This document shows, in pieces, positions 43,736 through 54,199 of a stretch of DNA of 64,000 nt. Made by a program: the position numbers and the translations under genes. The DNA comes from Turnera subulata (lineage: Eukaryota; Streptophyta; Magnoliopsida; Malpighiales; Passifloraceae), in NCBI GenBank assembly GCA_028386065.3, contig JAKUCV010002481.1, positions 42,528 through 106,527 of the forward strand, in the 5' to 3' direction. The notes under the pieces are model-generated. The model made no database searches, had not been told where the DNA came from, and saw only the letters and a list, made by a program, of their open reading frames with translations. The number at the start of each line of letters is the position of its first letter. The stretch's first letter is position 1.

Positions 43736-46456
43736 TGTAACAGCCCGGGTAAAATTTTTTATTTTTACTGGGACTGTAAAAGTCTTTTTACCGTGATTTA
43801 CTCTTGAATTAATCTTGGGTAATTAATTCAAGGTAAATCGGGAGTCGTTTTTTCGAAACCGAGAGTTTTCCCACGCTTGTGATTTTTCCGTGGATTTTTC
43901 GGGCCTAAGTTGGTATTTTTCGGGTCCCGGAATTTTCGGAAAAATCACACCGGAAAATAACTAAGGGGGTATCAGTTATTTTCTGGTCCGGATCGGACCC
44001 GCCTGCATTATTGAAGGCGGCTAAGTTTCAGTATAAAAGAAGAAGAAATCACGGGCAGAGGAGAAGGAGAGGAAGAGAGGAAGAGGAGAAGAAAAAGGAA
44101 AAAAAAAGAAAGAAAAAGAAAAAGAGGGAAAAGAAGAAAAGAGAGAAAAAAAAGAAAAGAAAAAGGGAAAAAAAAGAGAAAAGAAATAAAAAAGAAACTG
44201 AAACAGAAAAAAAAAGAGAAGAAAGAAAATGAGTGAAAAAGAAAAAAAAAGGAAGAAGGAAAAAAATGAAAAAAAGAAACTGGGAGTGAACTGTTCATCG
44301 TCACCCCGTTACTGTGCATGCCGTAGAGTTCCAGGCCGCCTCTCGCCGCACCGCCGCCACCATCGGGCTTCGCCGAGCCGACGCGACCTCAGCCCCGTCG
44401 TCCCCGAGTCCTTCCGTTCACCGAGGCGCCGTGACGCGCCGTTGACCCGCGGCGAAACCCGGCGGATCTGTTCTCCCGCGCCGCTGCTCAGCTTCCTGCC
44501 GTCGCCGCGCCGCCGTTCCGCCGCCCATGGAGTCGCCTGCACCCGCCGCACATCCTGCCTCGTTCGCCTTCCTTCCTCGCGCTCGCCGTCGCCGTCGCAG
44601 CTGCTCAACCCGAGGTGAGCACCCGTGGGTTGCGACGACCCGTTTCCTTCGGGCGGGTCGCGAACCTGGGTATTTCCTTAATGGGCTGTTGTGTTGGGTT
44701 GGGCTCACTGTTGGGCTGTTCTGGACTGGGCATGGACTTACTATTCATGGCCCAGTCCAGTTAAAAAAAAAGAAATAATAAATATATATATATAGGTATT
44801 TATTTATTAATCTGGTTTATAATTTTGGAAAAAAATTATATAATTACTTTGAGAAAATTATGGTCAATTTAATTTTGGTATTTTGCAAAAAATATAAATA
44901 TACATACTTGGATAAATAATTAAGATTATGTTTTGGGAAACTATTACTAATTAGAAAAAAATATAAATGCCATAAAAATAATTCCTGGAAATTTTATATA
45001 CATATATATTATTTTGCCTGGAAAATTATAGTTATGGAAATATATATATATGTACTTTGAAAATTAAAGGTAATTATAATTTTGTGTTGGAAAATATTAT
45101 TATATATAGAAAAAGATAAATACTATATAAATATTTTCTGAAAATTATAAATAGGTTATTATTTTTCTGGAAAAAATATGGAGATTATAATTTTGGGAAA
45201 TTATAATTATTTTATGAAAATATTTTGAAAAGAGTTTTAATTAAAGTATGGTACCGAAATTATATTCGGATATAATATTTCGGTAAAAATGATAATAAAG
45301 GATATATAACCGGGATGGGTTATTTCGCAGTTTGGGCATCATAGTATACCGATTATGTGCATTTTGCTTTGTGGTATAGGTTTGAATATCGGGCAGGTTC
45401 CCGAGGAGCCGGCGTCGGACCGGTCATTGTTTCCGGAGTTGAGTAATCGGCCAAGGTGAGGATGGATTTCCTTCGATATGTGCCTATATTACTCGGTTAT
45501 TGTGTTTGTTGATTATTGCATGTTGCATTTGTTGTGGTTTGGTTCGGGATGTTTATCCCAATATTGTGATTGTTTTTTTTTAACGTTTATCCTTAAGTCG
45601 TTTTGGCACTAAATGAAATGGGTTAAATAATAAATTGTGACAAGGATGTCGATCCTTGGTTTTTGGATGGGATGTTTATCCCGGTATTTTGGTTAGGGAT
45701 GTCGATCCCTACGATTTGATTTTGATGACGATAATATAATTGTCACGCGATAAGTAGTGGTACGACTCGATGGTTTGAGACTGTTTCGTGGTGGCCGTGA
45801 CCTGGGTTCTTGTGATAAGCATGTCTATGCTTGGGATGTCTATCCCGTGATTATTTTTGGGATGTCTATCCCTGGGTTCGTATTTTTGGGATGTCGATCC
45901 CTGGGTTCTCTGGATTTGGTCTGGCACCCGGAATGTGTTGATAACCAGGTCTGACCGCTAACTTATCCGTGACGGGGCCCGGAAAAGATAAAATTGGAAA
46001 TTGGATTTTATTCGAGTCTTTTGATTTATTTTGGCGGTTTTTGCCTGTTTTTGACTTGAGTAATTTTAGTGTGCATATTGATTGTCTTTCCTTCGTCGGT
46101 GAGCACTTCGGACTCACCCCTCACCTGCGGGCTTTCATCCCGTAGGATGAGTTATTTTTGGTAGAGGTTTGGTGCATTCCAGACAGGCTGCGGCGTTATC
46201 CCTTGGACAGGGCTTGGATCCATAGTTTGCATCTATGTCGCATACAGTGTATTGTGAGTTGTTAAGCCTTCCGCTGTGCATTGTTTTACTATTGTTGGGC
46301 CATTGGGCCGTGTTGAGTTATTATTGTTGTTTTTATTATGGGCTGTTGAGCCCGGATATCTGTCATACACACTGTATGCTGGGCTTGGTATGGTTGGGTC
46401 GTCACAGTTCCGGCACGTGTTTACTGTGTACGGTAAATACGGGTCGGGGCGTTTCA
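43736..46456 (+). repeat. 5' LTR of N1
   Basis: TGTAACAGCCCGGG...GGGCGTTTCA. In order: a TATA box at 44032, a 250-bp purine tract (44035-44290), a GC-rich CpG-dense segment (44300-44640) with donor-like CCGAG/GTGAGC at 44615, an AT-rich intron-like stretch (44760-45340), and a region with repeated GGGATGT(C/T)(G/T)ATCCC (about 45546-45900). ORFs in the GC-rich part are not conserved between the two LTRs. Confidence 0.9.
44032..44038 (+). promoter_or_regulatory. LTR TATA box of N1
   Basis: TATAAAA in the context CAGTATAAAAGAAG; identical in the 3' LTR at 49136-49142. It would start the genomic RNA near 44060. Confidence 0.65.
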
Positions 46457-46475
46457 TTTTGGTAGCGGAGCGGGC
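46457..46475 (+). other. Primer binding site of N1
   Basis: TTTTGGTAGCGGAGCGGGC abuts the LTR; a variant of the chromovirus TTGGTAGCAGAGC site. Confidence 0.75.
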
Positions 46476-46571
46476 GTTAGGTCTTGTTGGGCAGTCTTTG
46501 TGTGTTGTTGTTCTTGTTTGCATAGTTCGCTCCATTTGTTTATTATTTTATATCATTTTAGTTAGTGCATT

Positions 46572-46619
46572 ATGGATCCAGTCAAGGGACGCCAGCTGTC
46601 ACAGAACATACACATATGA
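46572..46619 (+). pseudogene. gag start stub in N1 (15 codons)
   Basis: An ATG about 115 bp after the primer binding site encodes MDPVKGRQLSQNIHI and then a stop. Position and context match the gag start of G1 (29065) and G2 (59264), which also begin MD. It marks where gag-pol was lost and the antisense cassette begins. Confidence 0.5.
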
Positions 46620-46735
46620 GGTAATGATGCCATAAATAAGCGGAAATACAAATATTATTAATATTGTTAATATTGATATTACAAACGGAAATATTACATT
46701 GATATTTTATATTTTTTTAAAAAATAAAAATACAT

Positions 46736-47419
46736 TTATCGCCTTGGAACGACATTGACCCTGAAGCTAGTAGGGTCGTTGTTGATGTTGACTTGGATGC
46801 TGTCACTCCACGAGAACCACATTCCGCCTGTGTTGTCCTGGCCTGGAAGCTCGAACCGATTAGCTTGAGGGAACCGGAGTGGGATGAGACCGTGATTGTC
46901 TTGAGGTTGCCACTGGGTCTCCGTCAGAAGAACCATGTTCGGCTTGTATTGGTTCTTCAAGTCCCTCAGAGTACGCGAGAACTCCTGGGAACGCCTTGCG
47001 ACTCCTCTGCAGTTCCACACCAGCAGTCGGGCCTTTGGCCAAGTTACGGGCAGACGAGTGACTCTGGGCATGCTCTGAACCGTCATCGAGAGCTGATAGT
47101 AGGTACCTTGCTCCAGGGTATGGCAAGTGGACTCCAGGTTGAACTCCTGTAGCCTTTCGGACATGAAGAACATGATGGAGTTTGCCGAGCCGTAGTAGGA
47201 GGTCCTCAGAGTGCCATGGTCCTCCAGGAAGAACGTCTCTTCAATGGGAGTGATGAAGAACCGTGATGAGTAGAGTTCGTCGACGAAGACCAGATGCGGC
47301 ATCCTGCCGAGCTCGTTCGGTAGCTCTTCCGGACGCTCGTTGACCATGTTGTAGGCCAGACGGTTCCTTCTGCCAAGATGGGCACCTTCGACGAAGAAAA
47401 CGGAAGATGGAGCAGGCAT
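46736..47419 (-). CDS. N1 antisense gene 2: unknown N-terminus plus half endonuclease/exonuclease/phosphatase domain
   Basis: 227 codons from ATG 47419 to TAA 46738-46736. I chose this start because a TATA box lies at 47528-47534, giving a leader of about 80 nt; the upstream in-frame ATG at 47572 would lie before the TATA. Residues 1-130 (MPAPSSVFFVEGAHLGRRN...) match no family I recognise. Residues 131-227 resemble the first half of the endonuclease/exonuclease/phosphatase fold as in plant LINE ORF2: LLVWNCRGVARRSQEF (metal-binding Asn), NMVLLTETQ (catalytic Glu), TGGMWFSWSDSIQVNINN. The later Asp, Asn and SDH motifs are absent, so nuclease activity is unlikely. It is antisense to the retroelement RNA. 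The frame is intact. Confidence 0.6.
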   Translation of the reverse strand: MPAPSSVFFVEGAHLGRRNRLAYNMVNERPEELPNELGRMPHLVFVDELYSSRFFITPIEETFFLEDHGTLRTSYYGSANSIMFFMSERLQEFNLESTCHTLEQGTYYQLSMTVQSMPRVTRLPVTWPKARLLVWNCRGVARRSQEFSRTLRDLKNQYKPNMVLLTETQWQPQDNHGLIPLRFPQANRFELPGQDNTGGMWFSWSDSIQVNINNDPTSFRVNVVPRR

Positions 47420-47527
47420 CGTGTTTGGGCGAGCGGGTATTCTGTTTTTGAGCGTTGTGGTTTTCTTTTTTCTGAGCCGTTTGTTGCTTTTAAATGCTTT
47501 TGATGAATTACACCTCATCGCTCCGTC

Positions 47528-47534
47528 TTTTATA
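47528..47534 (-). promoter_or_regulatory. TATA box of N1 antisense gene 2
   Basis: The minus strand reads GAGTATAAAAGACGG, about 110 bp upstream of the chosen ATG. It lies outside the LTRs, so it is an independent promoter candidate. Confidence 0.45.
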
Positions 47535-47599
47535 CTCTTATGGGGAGCGTGATTACTGTTTTCGATCTTCAATATTTTGCTTTTTGAAATTTTGTCGTT

Positions 47600-48229
47600 G
47601 CTTTCATTTATTGCTACGTTACTTTATACGTTTTTCAGGCTACTAAACCAGTGTTTTTCAGCTCTTTTCTAACTCACGATTTTCTGACGCCCTGGCTACC
47701 TTGGCGTTTCTTTTCATGGTTTTACCATATTTTCTTACATCTTTTATCACATGCATTCGTGACCGTTGAGGCTAGACTGATGGGACCACACCTCGAGTAG
47801 AGCGCATGTGCGACAAGTTTACAGCTATTTGGACACCGTGGAGAGATACGAGACTTGACAGACGATCTTGGCTCATGCGGAATTTGTGGACAAGTGGGTA
47901 CGTCTCTTTCGAGGGAAACAGGACGCTCTCGTGACCGTCACCTTGCGAGATAATGGACGTCTTTTTCATGAGGGAAACCGACGTCATCGTTAGTCGCGCG
48001 TATCACGTTTCATGGGTTCGTGGATGTTCACGCCCGAAACAAGCACTGATCATGAAATATATTTTTGTTTTAACTTCTTTATGTTTTGATTTTGTTAAAC
48101 GAGTTTTGCTTTTAATTTCTTTATATTTGATTTCATATTCCTATAGTTGATTTTTATTTTGCTTGAGATATTTTATTTTTCTGTTTAACATAAGATTTCG
48201 TACATAAGAATTTTGATTTAAAAAGGAAA
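47600..48229. other. Spacer between the N1 antisense genes
   Basis: A short 71-codon minus-strand ORF (47987-47772) and a T-rich stretch at 48050-48229. I see no firm coding signal. The 47750-48030 part is less AT-rich than its surroundings and could be promoter-proximal DNA of gene 2. Confidence 0.4.
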
Positions 48230-48244
48230 TTTATTTTATTTATT
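48230..48244 (-). terminator. Poly(A) signal cluster of N1 antisense gene 1
   Basis: The minus strand has three overlapping AATAAA hexamers 30-50 bp after the stop at 48277, preceded by TTTGTAAAC. Confidence 0.5.
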
Positions 48245-48276
48245 TCATAATAGTTTACAAACGGAGAAGAAGTGCT

Positions 48277-48654
48277 CTATTGAGTTACTTGCTTATCTAA
48301 GTCTTTTACAAGTTTTTGGACGTTCTTCATGTGAGGGAAGAGCTCCGCACATGCCAGTTCGATTTGCAACACCGCCGAGCTGATCTTCTTCAGAGAGACG
48401 TTCAGCTGCATCAGTGTCTGTTGCGGAGTGCTGCTCTCAGCTGTCGCCTTGCCCTTACAATCTTCAGCCTTCTTGTTGGCACGTTTCTTTCGTCGTTTTG
48501 GGGAGACGACCATGTGTTCTTTCAGGCCGATGATGTTCGTCTTGAAGCGTTTCTTCGGGGGTTCTTCATCGGACCTTGTCGGGAAGGCAGTGCCACCGAT
48601 GTAGCTGTTGTTCTCGGAGTCTGAGGTAGTTCTTGATCTCAGTGGAGAGTCCAT
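48277..48654 (-). CDS. N1 antisense gene 1: 125-aa basic nuclear-type protein, unknown
   Basis: Intact ORF of 125 codons. I do not recognise the family. Residues 1-30 are Ser/Asn-rich. Residues 33-65 are basic with PPKKRFK and KRRKKRANKK, likely nuclear localisation signals. Residues 78-125 look helical and amphipathic (LMQLNVSLKKISSAVLQIE, then FPHMKNVQKLVKDLDKQV), fitting a short coiled coil. It has no membrane segment or catalytic motif. A TATA box lies 36-42 bp upstream and a poly(A) signal cluster follows, so it has the layout of a complete gene. It ends 858 bp before the start of gene 2 on the same strand. Confidence 0.6.
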   Translation of the reverse strand: MDSPLRSRTTSDSENNSYIGGTAFPTRSDEEPPKKRFKTNIIGLKEHMVVSPKRRKKRANKKAEDCKGKATAESSTPQQTLMQLNVSLKKISSAVLQIELACAELFPHMKNVQKLVKDLDKQVTQ

Positions 48655-48689
48655 GACTGTGTGTGAGTATGCCAGTCATGAGGTTTGGT

Positions 48690-48696
48690 TTTTATA
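48690..48696 (-). promoter_or_regulatory. TATA box of N1 antisense gene 1
   Basis: The minus strand reads CCTCTATAAAAACC, a good plant TATA, and predicts a start site about 10 nt before the ATG at 48654. Confidence 0.55.
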
Positions 48697-48825
48697 GAGG
48701 ACGAGATGTCGCTTAAGGGTATAAGCGGTATCTCGGGTTGAGGTTGGACACCTGGCAGAGTGTGCCAGAAGCTTATCGTGGTAGGACCCACGGATAAGAC
48801 GGAATTTCGGGGACGAAATTCTTTT

Positions 48826-48839
48826 TAAGGTGGGTAGAC
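48826..48839 (+). other. Polypurine tract of N1
   Basis: TAAGGTGGGTAGAC directly before the 3' LTR. Upstream GGAATTTCGGGGACGAAATT is the usual chromovirus 3' flank. Confidence 0.75.
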
Positions 48840-51539
48840 TGTAACAGCCCGGGTAAAATTTTTGATTTTTACCGGGACTGTAAAAGTCTTTTTACCGTGA
48901 TTTACTGTTGAATTAATCTTGGGTAATTAATTCAAGGTAAATCGGGAGTCGTTTTTTCAAAGCCGAGATTTTTCCCGCGCTCGTGATTTTCCCGTGGATT
49001 TTTCGGGCCAAAGTTGGTATTTTTCGGGTCCCGGGATTTTCGAAAAAATCACATCGGAAAATAACTAAAGGGGTATCAGTTATTTTCTGGTCCGGATCGG
49101 ACCCGCCTGCATTATTGAAGGCGGCTAAGTTTCAGTATAAAAGAAGAAGAAATCACGAGCAGAGGAGAAGGAGAGGAAGAGGAGAAGAAAACGAAAAAAA
49201 AGAGAGAAAAAAAAAAGAAGGAAAAAAAGAAAAGAGAGAAAAAAAGGGAAAAAAAAAGAAGAGAAAAGAAATAAAAAAAACAGAAAAAAAGAAACTGAAA
49301 CAGAAAAAAAGAGAAGAAAGAAAATGAGTGAAAAAGAAAAAAAAGGAAGAAGGAAAAAAATGAAAAAAAGAAACCCGGAGTGAACTGTTCACAGTCACCC
49401 CGTTACTGTGCATGCCGTGGAGTTCCAGGCCGCCTCTCGCCGCACCGCCGCCACCATCGGGTTCGCCGAGCCGACGCGACCTTAGCCCCGTCGCCCCCGA
49501 GTCCTTCCGTTCACCGAGGCGCCGTGACGCGCCGTTGACCCGCGGCGAAACCCTGCGGATCTTTTCTCCCGCGCCGCTGCTCAGCTTCCTGCCGTCGCCG
49601 CGCCGCCGTTCCGCCGCCCATGGAGTCGCCTGCACCCGCCGCACATCCTGCCTCGTTCGCCTTCCTTCCTCGCGCTCGCCGTCGCCGTCGCAGCTGCTCA
49701 ACCCGAGGTGAGCACCCGTGGGTTGCGACGACCCGTTTCCTTCGGGCGGGTCGCGAACCTGGGTATTTCCTTAATGGGCTGTTGTGTTGGGTTGGGCTCA
49801 CTGTTGGGCTGTTCTGGACTGGCATGGACTTACTGTTCATGGCCCAGTCCAGTTAAAAAAAAATAATAAATATATATAGGTATTTATTTATTTATCTGGT
49901 TTATAATTTTGAAAAAAATTATATAATTACTTTGAGAAAATTATGGTCAATTTAATTTTGGTGTTTTGCAAAAAATATAAATATACATACTTGGATAAAT
50001 AATTAAGATTACGTTTTGGGAAACTATTACTAATTGGAAAAAAAAATATAAATGCCATAAAAATAATTCCTGGAAATTTTATATACATATATATTATTTT
50101 GCCTGGAAAATTATAGTCATGGAAATATATATATGTACTTTGAAAATTAAAGGTAATTATAATTTTGTGTTGGAAAATATTATTATATATAGAAAAAGAT
50201 AAATACTATATAAATATTTTCTGAAAATTATAAATAGGTTATTATTTTTCTGGAAAAAATATGGAGATTATAATTTTGGGAAATTATAATTATTTTATGA
50301 AAATATTTTGAAAAGAGTTTTAATTAAAGTATGGTACCGAAATTATACTCGGATATAATATTTCGGTAAAAATGATAATAAAGGATATATAAACGGGATG
50401 GGTTATTTCGCAGTTTGGGCATCATAGTATACCGATTATGTGCATTTTGCTTTGTGGTATAGGTTTGGATATAGGGCAGCTTCCCGAGGAGCCGCCGTCG
50501 GCCCGGTCATTGTTTCCGGAGTTGAGTAATCGGCCAAGGTGAGGATGGATTTCCTTCGATATGTGCCTATATTACTCGGTTATTGTGTCTGTTGATTATT
50601 GCATGTTGCATTTGCTGTGGTTTGGTTCGGGATGTTTATCCCAGTATTGTGATTGTTTTTTTTGAACGTTTATCCTTGAGTCGTTTTGGCACTAAATGAA
50701 ATGGGTTAAATAATAAATTGTGACAAGGATGTCGATCCTTGGTTTTTGGATGGGATGTCTATCCCGGTATTTTGGTTAGGGATGTCGATCCCTACGATTT
50801 GATTTTGATGACGATAATATAATTGTCACGAGATAAGTAGTGGTACGACTCGATGGTTTGAGACTGTTTCGTGGTGGCCGTGACCTGGGTTCTTGTGATA
50901 AGCATGTCGATGGTTAGGATGTCTGTCCCGTGATTATTTTTGTGATGTCTATCCCTGGGTTCGTATTTTTGGGATGTCGATCCCTGGGTTCTCTAGATTT
51001 GGTCTAGCACCCGGAATGTGTTGATAACCAGGTCTGACCGCTAGCTTATCCGTGACGGGGCCCGGAAAAGATAAAATTGGAAATTGGATTTTATTCGAGT
51101 CTTTTGATTTATTTTGGCGGTTTTTGCCTGTTTTTGACTTGAGTAATTTTAGTGTACATATTGATTGTCTTTCCTTCGTCGGTGAGCACTTCGGACTCAC
51201 CCCTCACCTGCGGGCTTTCATCCCGTAGGATGAGTTATTTTTAGTACAGGTTTGGTGCATTCCAGACAGGCTGCGGCGTTATCCCTTGGACAGGGCTTGG
51301 ATCCATAGTTTGCATCTATGTCGCATACAGTGTATTGTGATTTGTTAAGTCTTCCGGTGTGCATTGTTTTACTATTGTTGGGCCATTGGGCCGTGTTGAG
51401 TTATTATTGTTGTTTTTATTATGGGTTGTTGAGCCCGGATATCTGTCGTACACACTGTATGCTGGGCTTGGTATGGTTGGGTCGTCACAGTTCCGGCACG
51501 TGTTTACTGTGTACGGTAAATACGGGTCGGGGCGTTTCA
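48840..51539 (+). repeat. 3' LTR of N1
   Basis: Colinear with 43736-46456, with scattered substitutions and a few short indels in the purine tract and AT-rich part. Confidence 0.9.
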
Positions 51540-51542
51540 TAA

Positions 51543-51570
51543 CTAGTTCACTACCCGTGAGTCCCACGGG
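51543..51570 (-). other. Candidate Helitron 3' terminus next to N1
   Basis: On the minus strand CCCGTG/CACGGG arms (51565-51570 and 51554-51559) with a 5-base loop are followed by 7 bases and CTAG (51546-51543), with T next. This is the Helitron 3'-end layout. The N1 duplication TAACT overlaps the CTAG, so N1 landed almost exactly at this end. A 5' TC end, expected somewhere before 54200, was not found. Confidence 0.45.
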
Positions 51571-51787
51571 CTCGGTTAAAAAAGTTGTATTTTCTTTATA
51601 AATTTTAAATTATTTTATAATAATTTGTGATTTAAATTATTTTAAAAGCATGCACATAAATTTTTTTTTGTAAAAACTTGGTTAGTATAAATTTAAAATA
51701 TTTTATAATAACTTTTTGAATAAGTATACTATTTTCTTAAAATATATATTTTTTAAAATGTGTAAAAAAAATAAAACAAAAAAACTA

Positions 51788-52275
51788 TAGAATAAATCTG
51801 GAAAATTGAAAAAACTAACATAATGCCCAAAAATTAAAAACCTGAAAAAAATAATTCAAGGAAATTAAAAAACAAACACAAAGCCAAAAAAATGAAACAG
51901 GAAAAAAATGTATAATTCTGGAAAATTAAAACAACTAACACAATGCCCAAAAATTAAAACACAAAAAAAATAATTCAGGAAAATTAAAGAAAAACACAAT
52001 GACAAAAAAATTAAAACAAAAAAATAATGTATAAATCTGAAAAATTAAAAAAATATCACAATGCCAGAAAAATTAAAACATGAAAATAATAAATAATTCT
52101 GGAAAATTAGTAAAAAATAAAAAGGCAAAAAAAGGAAAATATATAATTCTGAAAATTTTTAAAAACTAACACAATGCCAGAAAATAAAAATAATATATAA
52201 TTCTGGAAAATTAAAAGAACAAACACAATGCCAAAAAATTAAAAATTGGGAAATAATATATAATTGTGGAAAATT
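51788..52275. repeat. ~60-bp tandem repeat, about 9 copies
   Basis: Variants of AATTCTGGAAAATTA start near 51793, 51852, 51914, 51971, 52032, 52094, 52144, 52199 and 52261, each followed by ACACAATGCC(A/C)AAAAATT. From 52280 to 53220 the DNA is AT-rich with no gene. Confidence 0.85.
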
Positions 52276-53219
52276 TTAAAAAAATACCATGAAAGGAAAA
52301 AAATATATTATAAATCAGGAAAAAGTTACAACACAAATTAGAAAAAATGAAAACAGAAAAAAATAATTAGCAAAAAGTAGTACTACGAAAAGGAAATAAT
52401 ATAAAAATAGAAAAATATTAAAAAATAAAAATATAAAATAATTATGGAAAATAAAAAAAAAATACAATGAAAAGTGAGTTAAAATAGAAGGCATGAAAAA
52501 TTTAAACTTACCTATGCATCAATTAAAATCAAATCTAGACTAATAAGGAGATTCTTTAATGTTGTATTCAAGGACTCCCACAACCTTGAAACCCTAACTT
52601 GAATTGTTCATAAATCATTGGCAGGAGTCAACTCATTCAAAATATTAATATTCATTCTCTTAAAAAAAGGAAATATATTATAAAAATTAAAATACACAAT
52701 TACATTAGAAAGAAGAAAAAAATAAATTAGAGAAGTAAGAATGTGTTAATACTATACTAATATTAGTACTGAAGGCTACAAGAAAGTAAGAATACAATGA
52801 ATGGTAAAGAAAATATATGAGACACAGATACTAAAATACAAAATTGAATTCAATAAAAAGAAAAGAAAAAAAGTATAGAGGAACAAAAAAATGAAAATAC
52901 TATAATAAGATTAAAACGTACTGCAAGCTAAAACAAATAAGAAAAAATGGAGAGTAAATGGTAAAGAAACTGTATCACAAACAAATACAGACCTATATTT
53001 ATATTAGTTCTCCAGGAATTTCAAAAAATATAATAAAATCATGATAAAGAAAAAAATGATAACAAAAATATTTTTAGCTTTAGAGATAAGAGTTTAATAA
53101 TTATGAGTGGGAACAAAAAAAACATATAATACCAATCTCTAGGAAAAACTAAAAATAACATCATAATAAATTACTTAAATGATTAGGAAAAAAAAAACAT
53201 ACATATCTCTGAAGAAAAT

Positions 53220-54010
53220 TATAATTTGTGCGTGATTGGAATTTTTTTTAAGTTTAATGGAAAAAATATATAATACAAATCTCTGCATGTAAATTTTCTT
53301 AAATAGAAAGAGTTTTATTCTTATCATAATTGATTAGAAACTCTTGGATAATTATGTTTATCATTATAGAAAATTATCAGTTTAATGGAAAAAAAATATA
53401 TAATACCTATATCTGATGTGAATTTTCTTTGGAACAATTTGGGTGTGACTCGAATTTTTTCTAAAAGAGTATAATTAAGATGGGATTCATCAATTTAAAT
53501 AAAAATAGTTTTATTCTTATCATAATGGATTAGAAACTCTGGTTATCAGTTTAATAGAAAATGGAAAAAATATATATAATACCAATCTTTGTGTGTGAAT
53601 TTTCTTTTGAACAATTTAGATGTGTTTGGAATTTTTTTTAAAGAGTATAATTAAGATCAGTTTATCAGTTTAATGGAAAAAAAACCAGTCTCTACGTGTG
53701 AATTTTTTTTTTGAACAATTTAGGTGTGACTGAAATTATTTTTTAAAGAGTATAATTAAGATAAAATTGATCAATTTAAATAAAATAAGTTTTATTCTGG
53801 TTATCAGTTTAATGAAAAAAATATATATATAATACCAATCTCTGCGTGTGAATTTTTTTTTGAACAGTTTGGGTGTGACTGGAATTTTTTTAAAAGAGTA
53901 TAATTAAAATCAGGTTATCATTTTAAGACTAATAGTCTGTGGGTGTGAATTTTGTTTTGAATAATTTGGGTGCGACTGGAATTCTTTTTAAAAGAGTATA
54001 ATTAAGATGA
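53220..54010. repeat. Irregular tandem repeat (~100-210 bp units)
   Basis: The pair TTTGGGTGTGACTGGAATTT and AGAGTATAATTAAGAT, with ACCAATCTCTGCGTGTGAAT, recurs near 53223, 53436, 53605, 53717, 53866 and 53968. Unit length varies because some copies carry an extra TTATCATAATNGATTAGAAACTC block. It lies in the same candidate Helitron segment. Confidence 0.75.
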
Positions 54011-54199
54011 GGTTATCAGTTTAAATAAAAAGTGTTTTACTCATATCATAATCGATTAGAAACTCTGGGATAGTTATGTTTGTCATTATGACCAATCAAA
54101 CTATACCTATAACCCTCCACATGGCAATAAAAGAAGACCCCAAAGCCTCCACATGGCAATAAAGTAAGACTCCAAAAATCCAATTTGTCAAAATCTTTC

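Larger units (their letters stand above)
43736..51539 (+). mobile_element. Non-autonomous gypsy LTR element carrying antisense genes (N1)
   Basis: Perfect 5-bp duplication TAACT at 43731-43735 and 51540-51544. LTRs 43736-46456 and 48840-51539 are about 2.7 kb each and highly similar, so the insertion is fairly recent. A Met-type primer binding site follows the 5' LTR, and a purine tract (TTTAAGGTGGGTAGAC) within a chromovirus-like 3' end precedes the 3' LTR. The internal region is only about 2.4 kb. It keeps a gag start codon and 15 codons, then contains two minus-strand genes and no protease, RT or integrase. Trans-mobilisation by a related chromovirus is the likely mode. Confidence 0.9.

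Noticed and set aside
44011..44780. ORFs in the purine tract and GC-rich part of the N1 LTRs (including a 99-codon ORF at 49412)
   Set aside because: The frame differs between the two LTRs because of small indels, and the encoded sequence is low complexity. They reflect base composition, not a conserved protein.
47772..47987. 71-codon minus-strand ORF between the N1 antisense genes
   Set aside because: Short, with no promoter or poly(A) context of its own and no recognisable motif; could be upstream sequence of gene 2.
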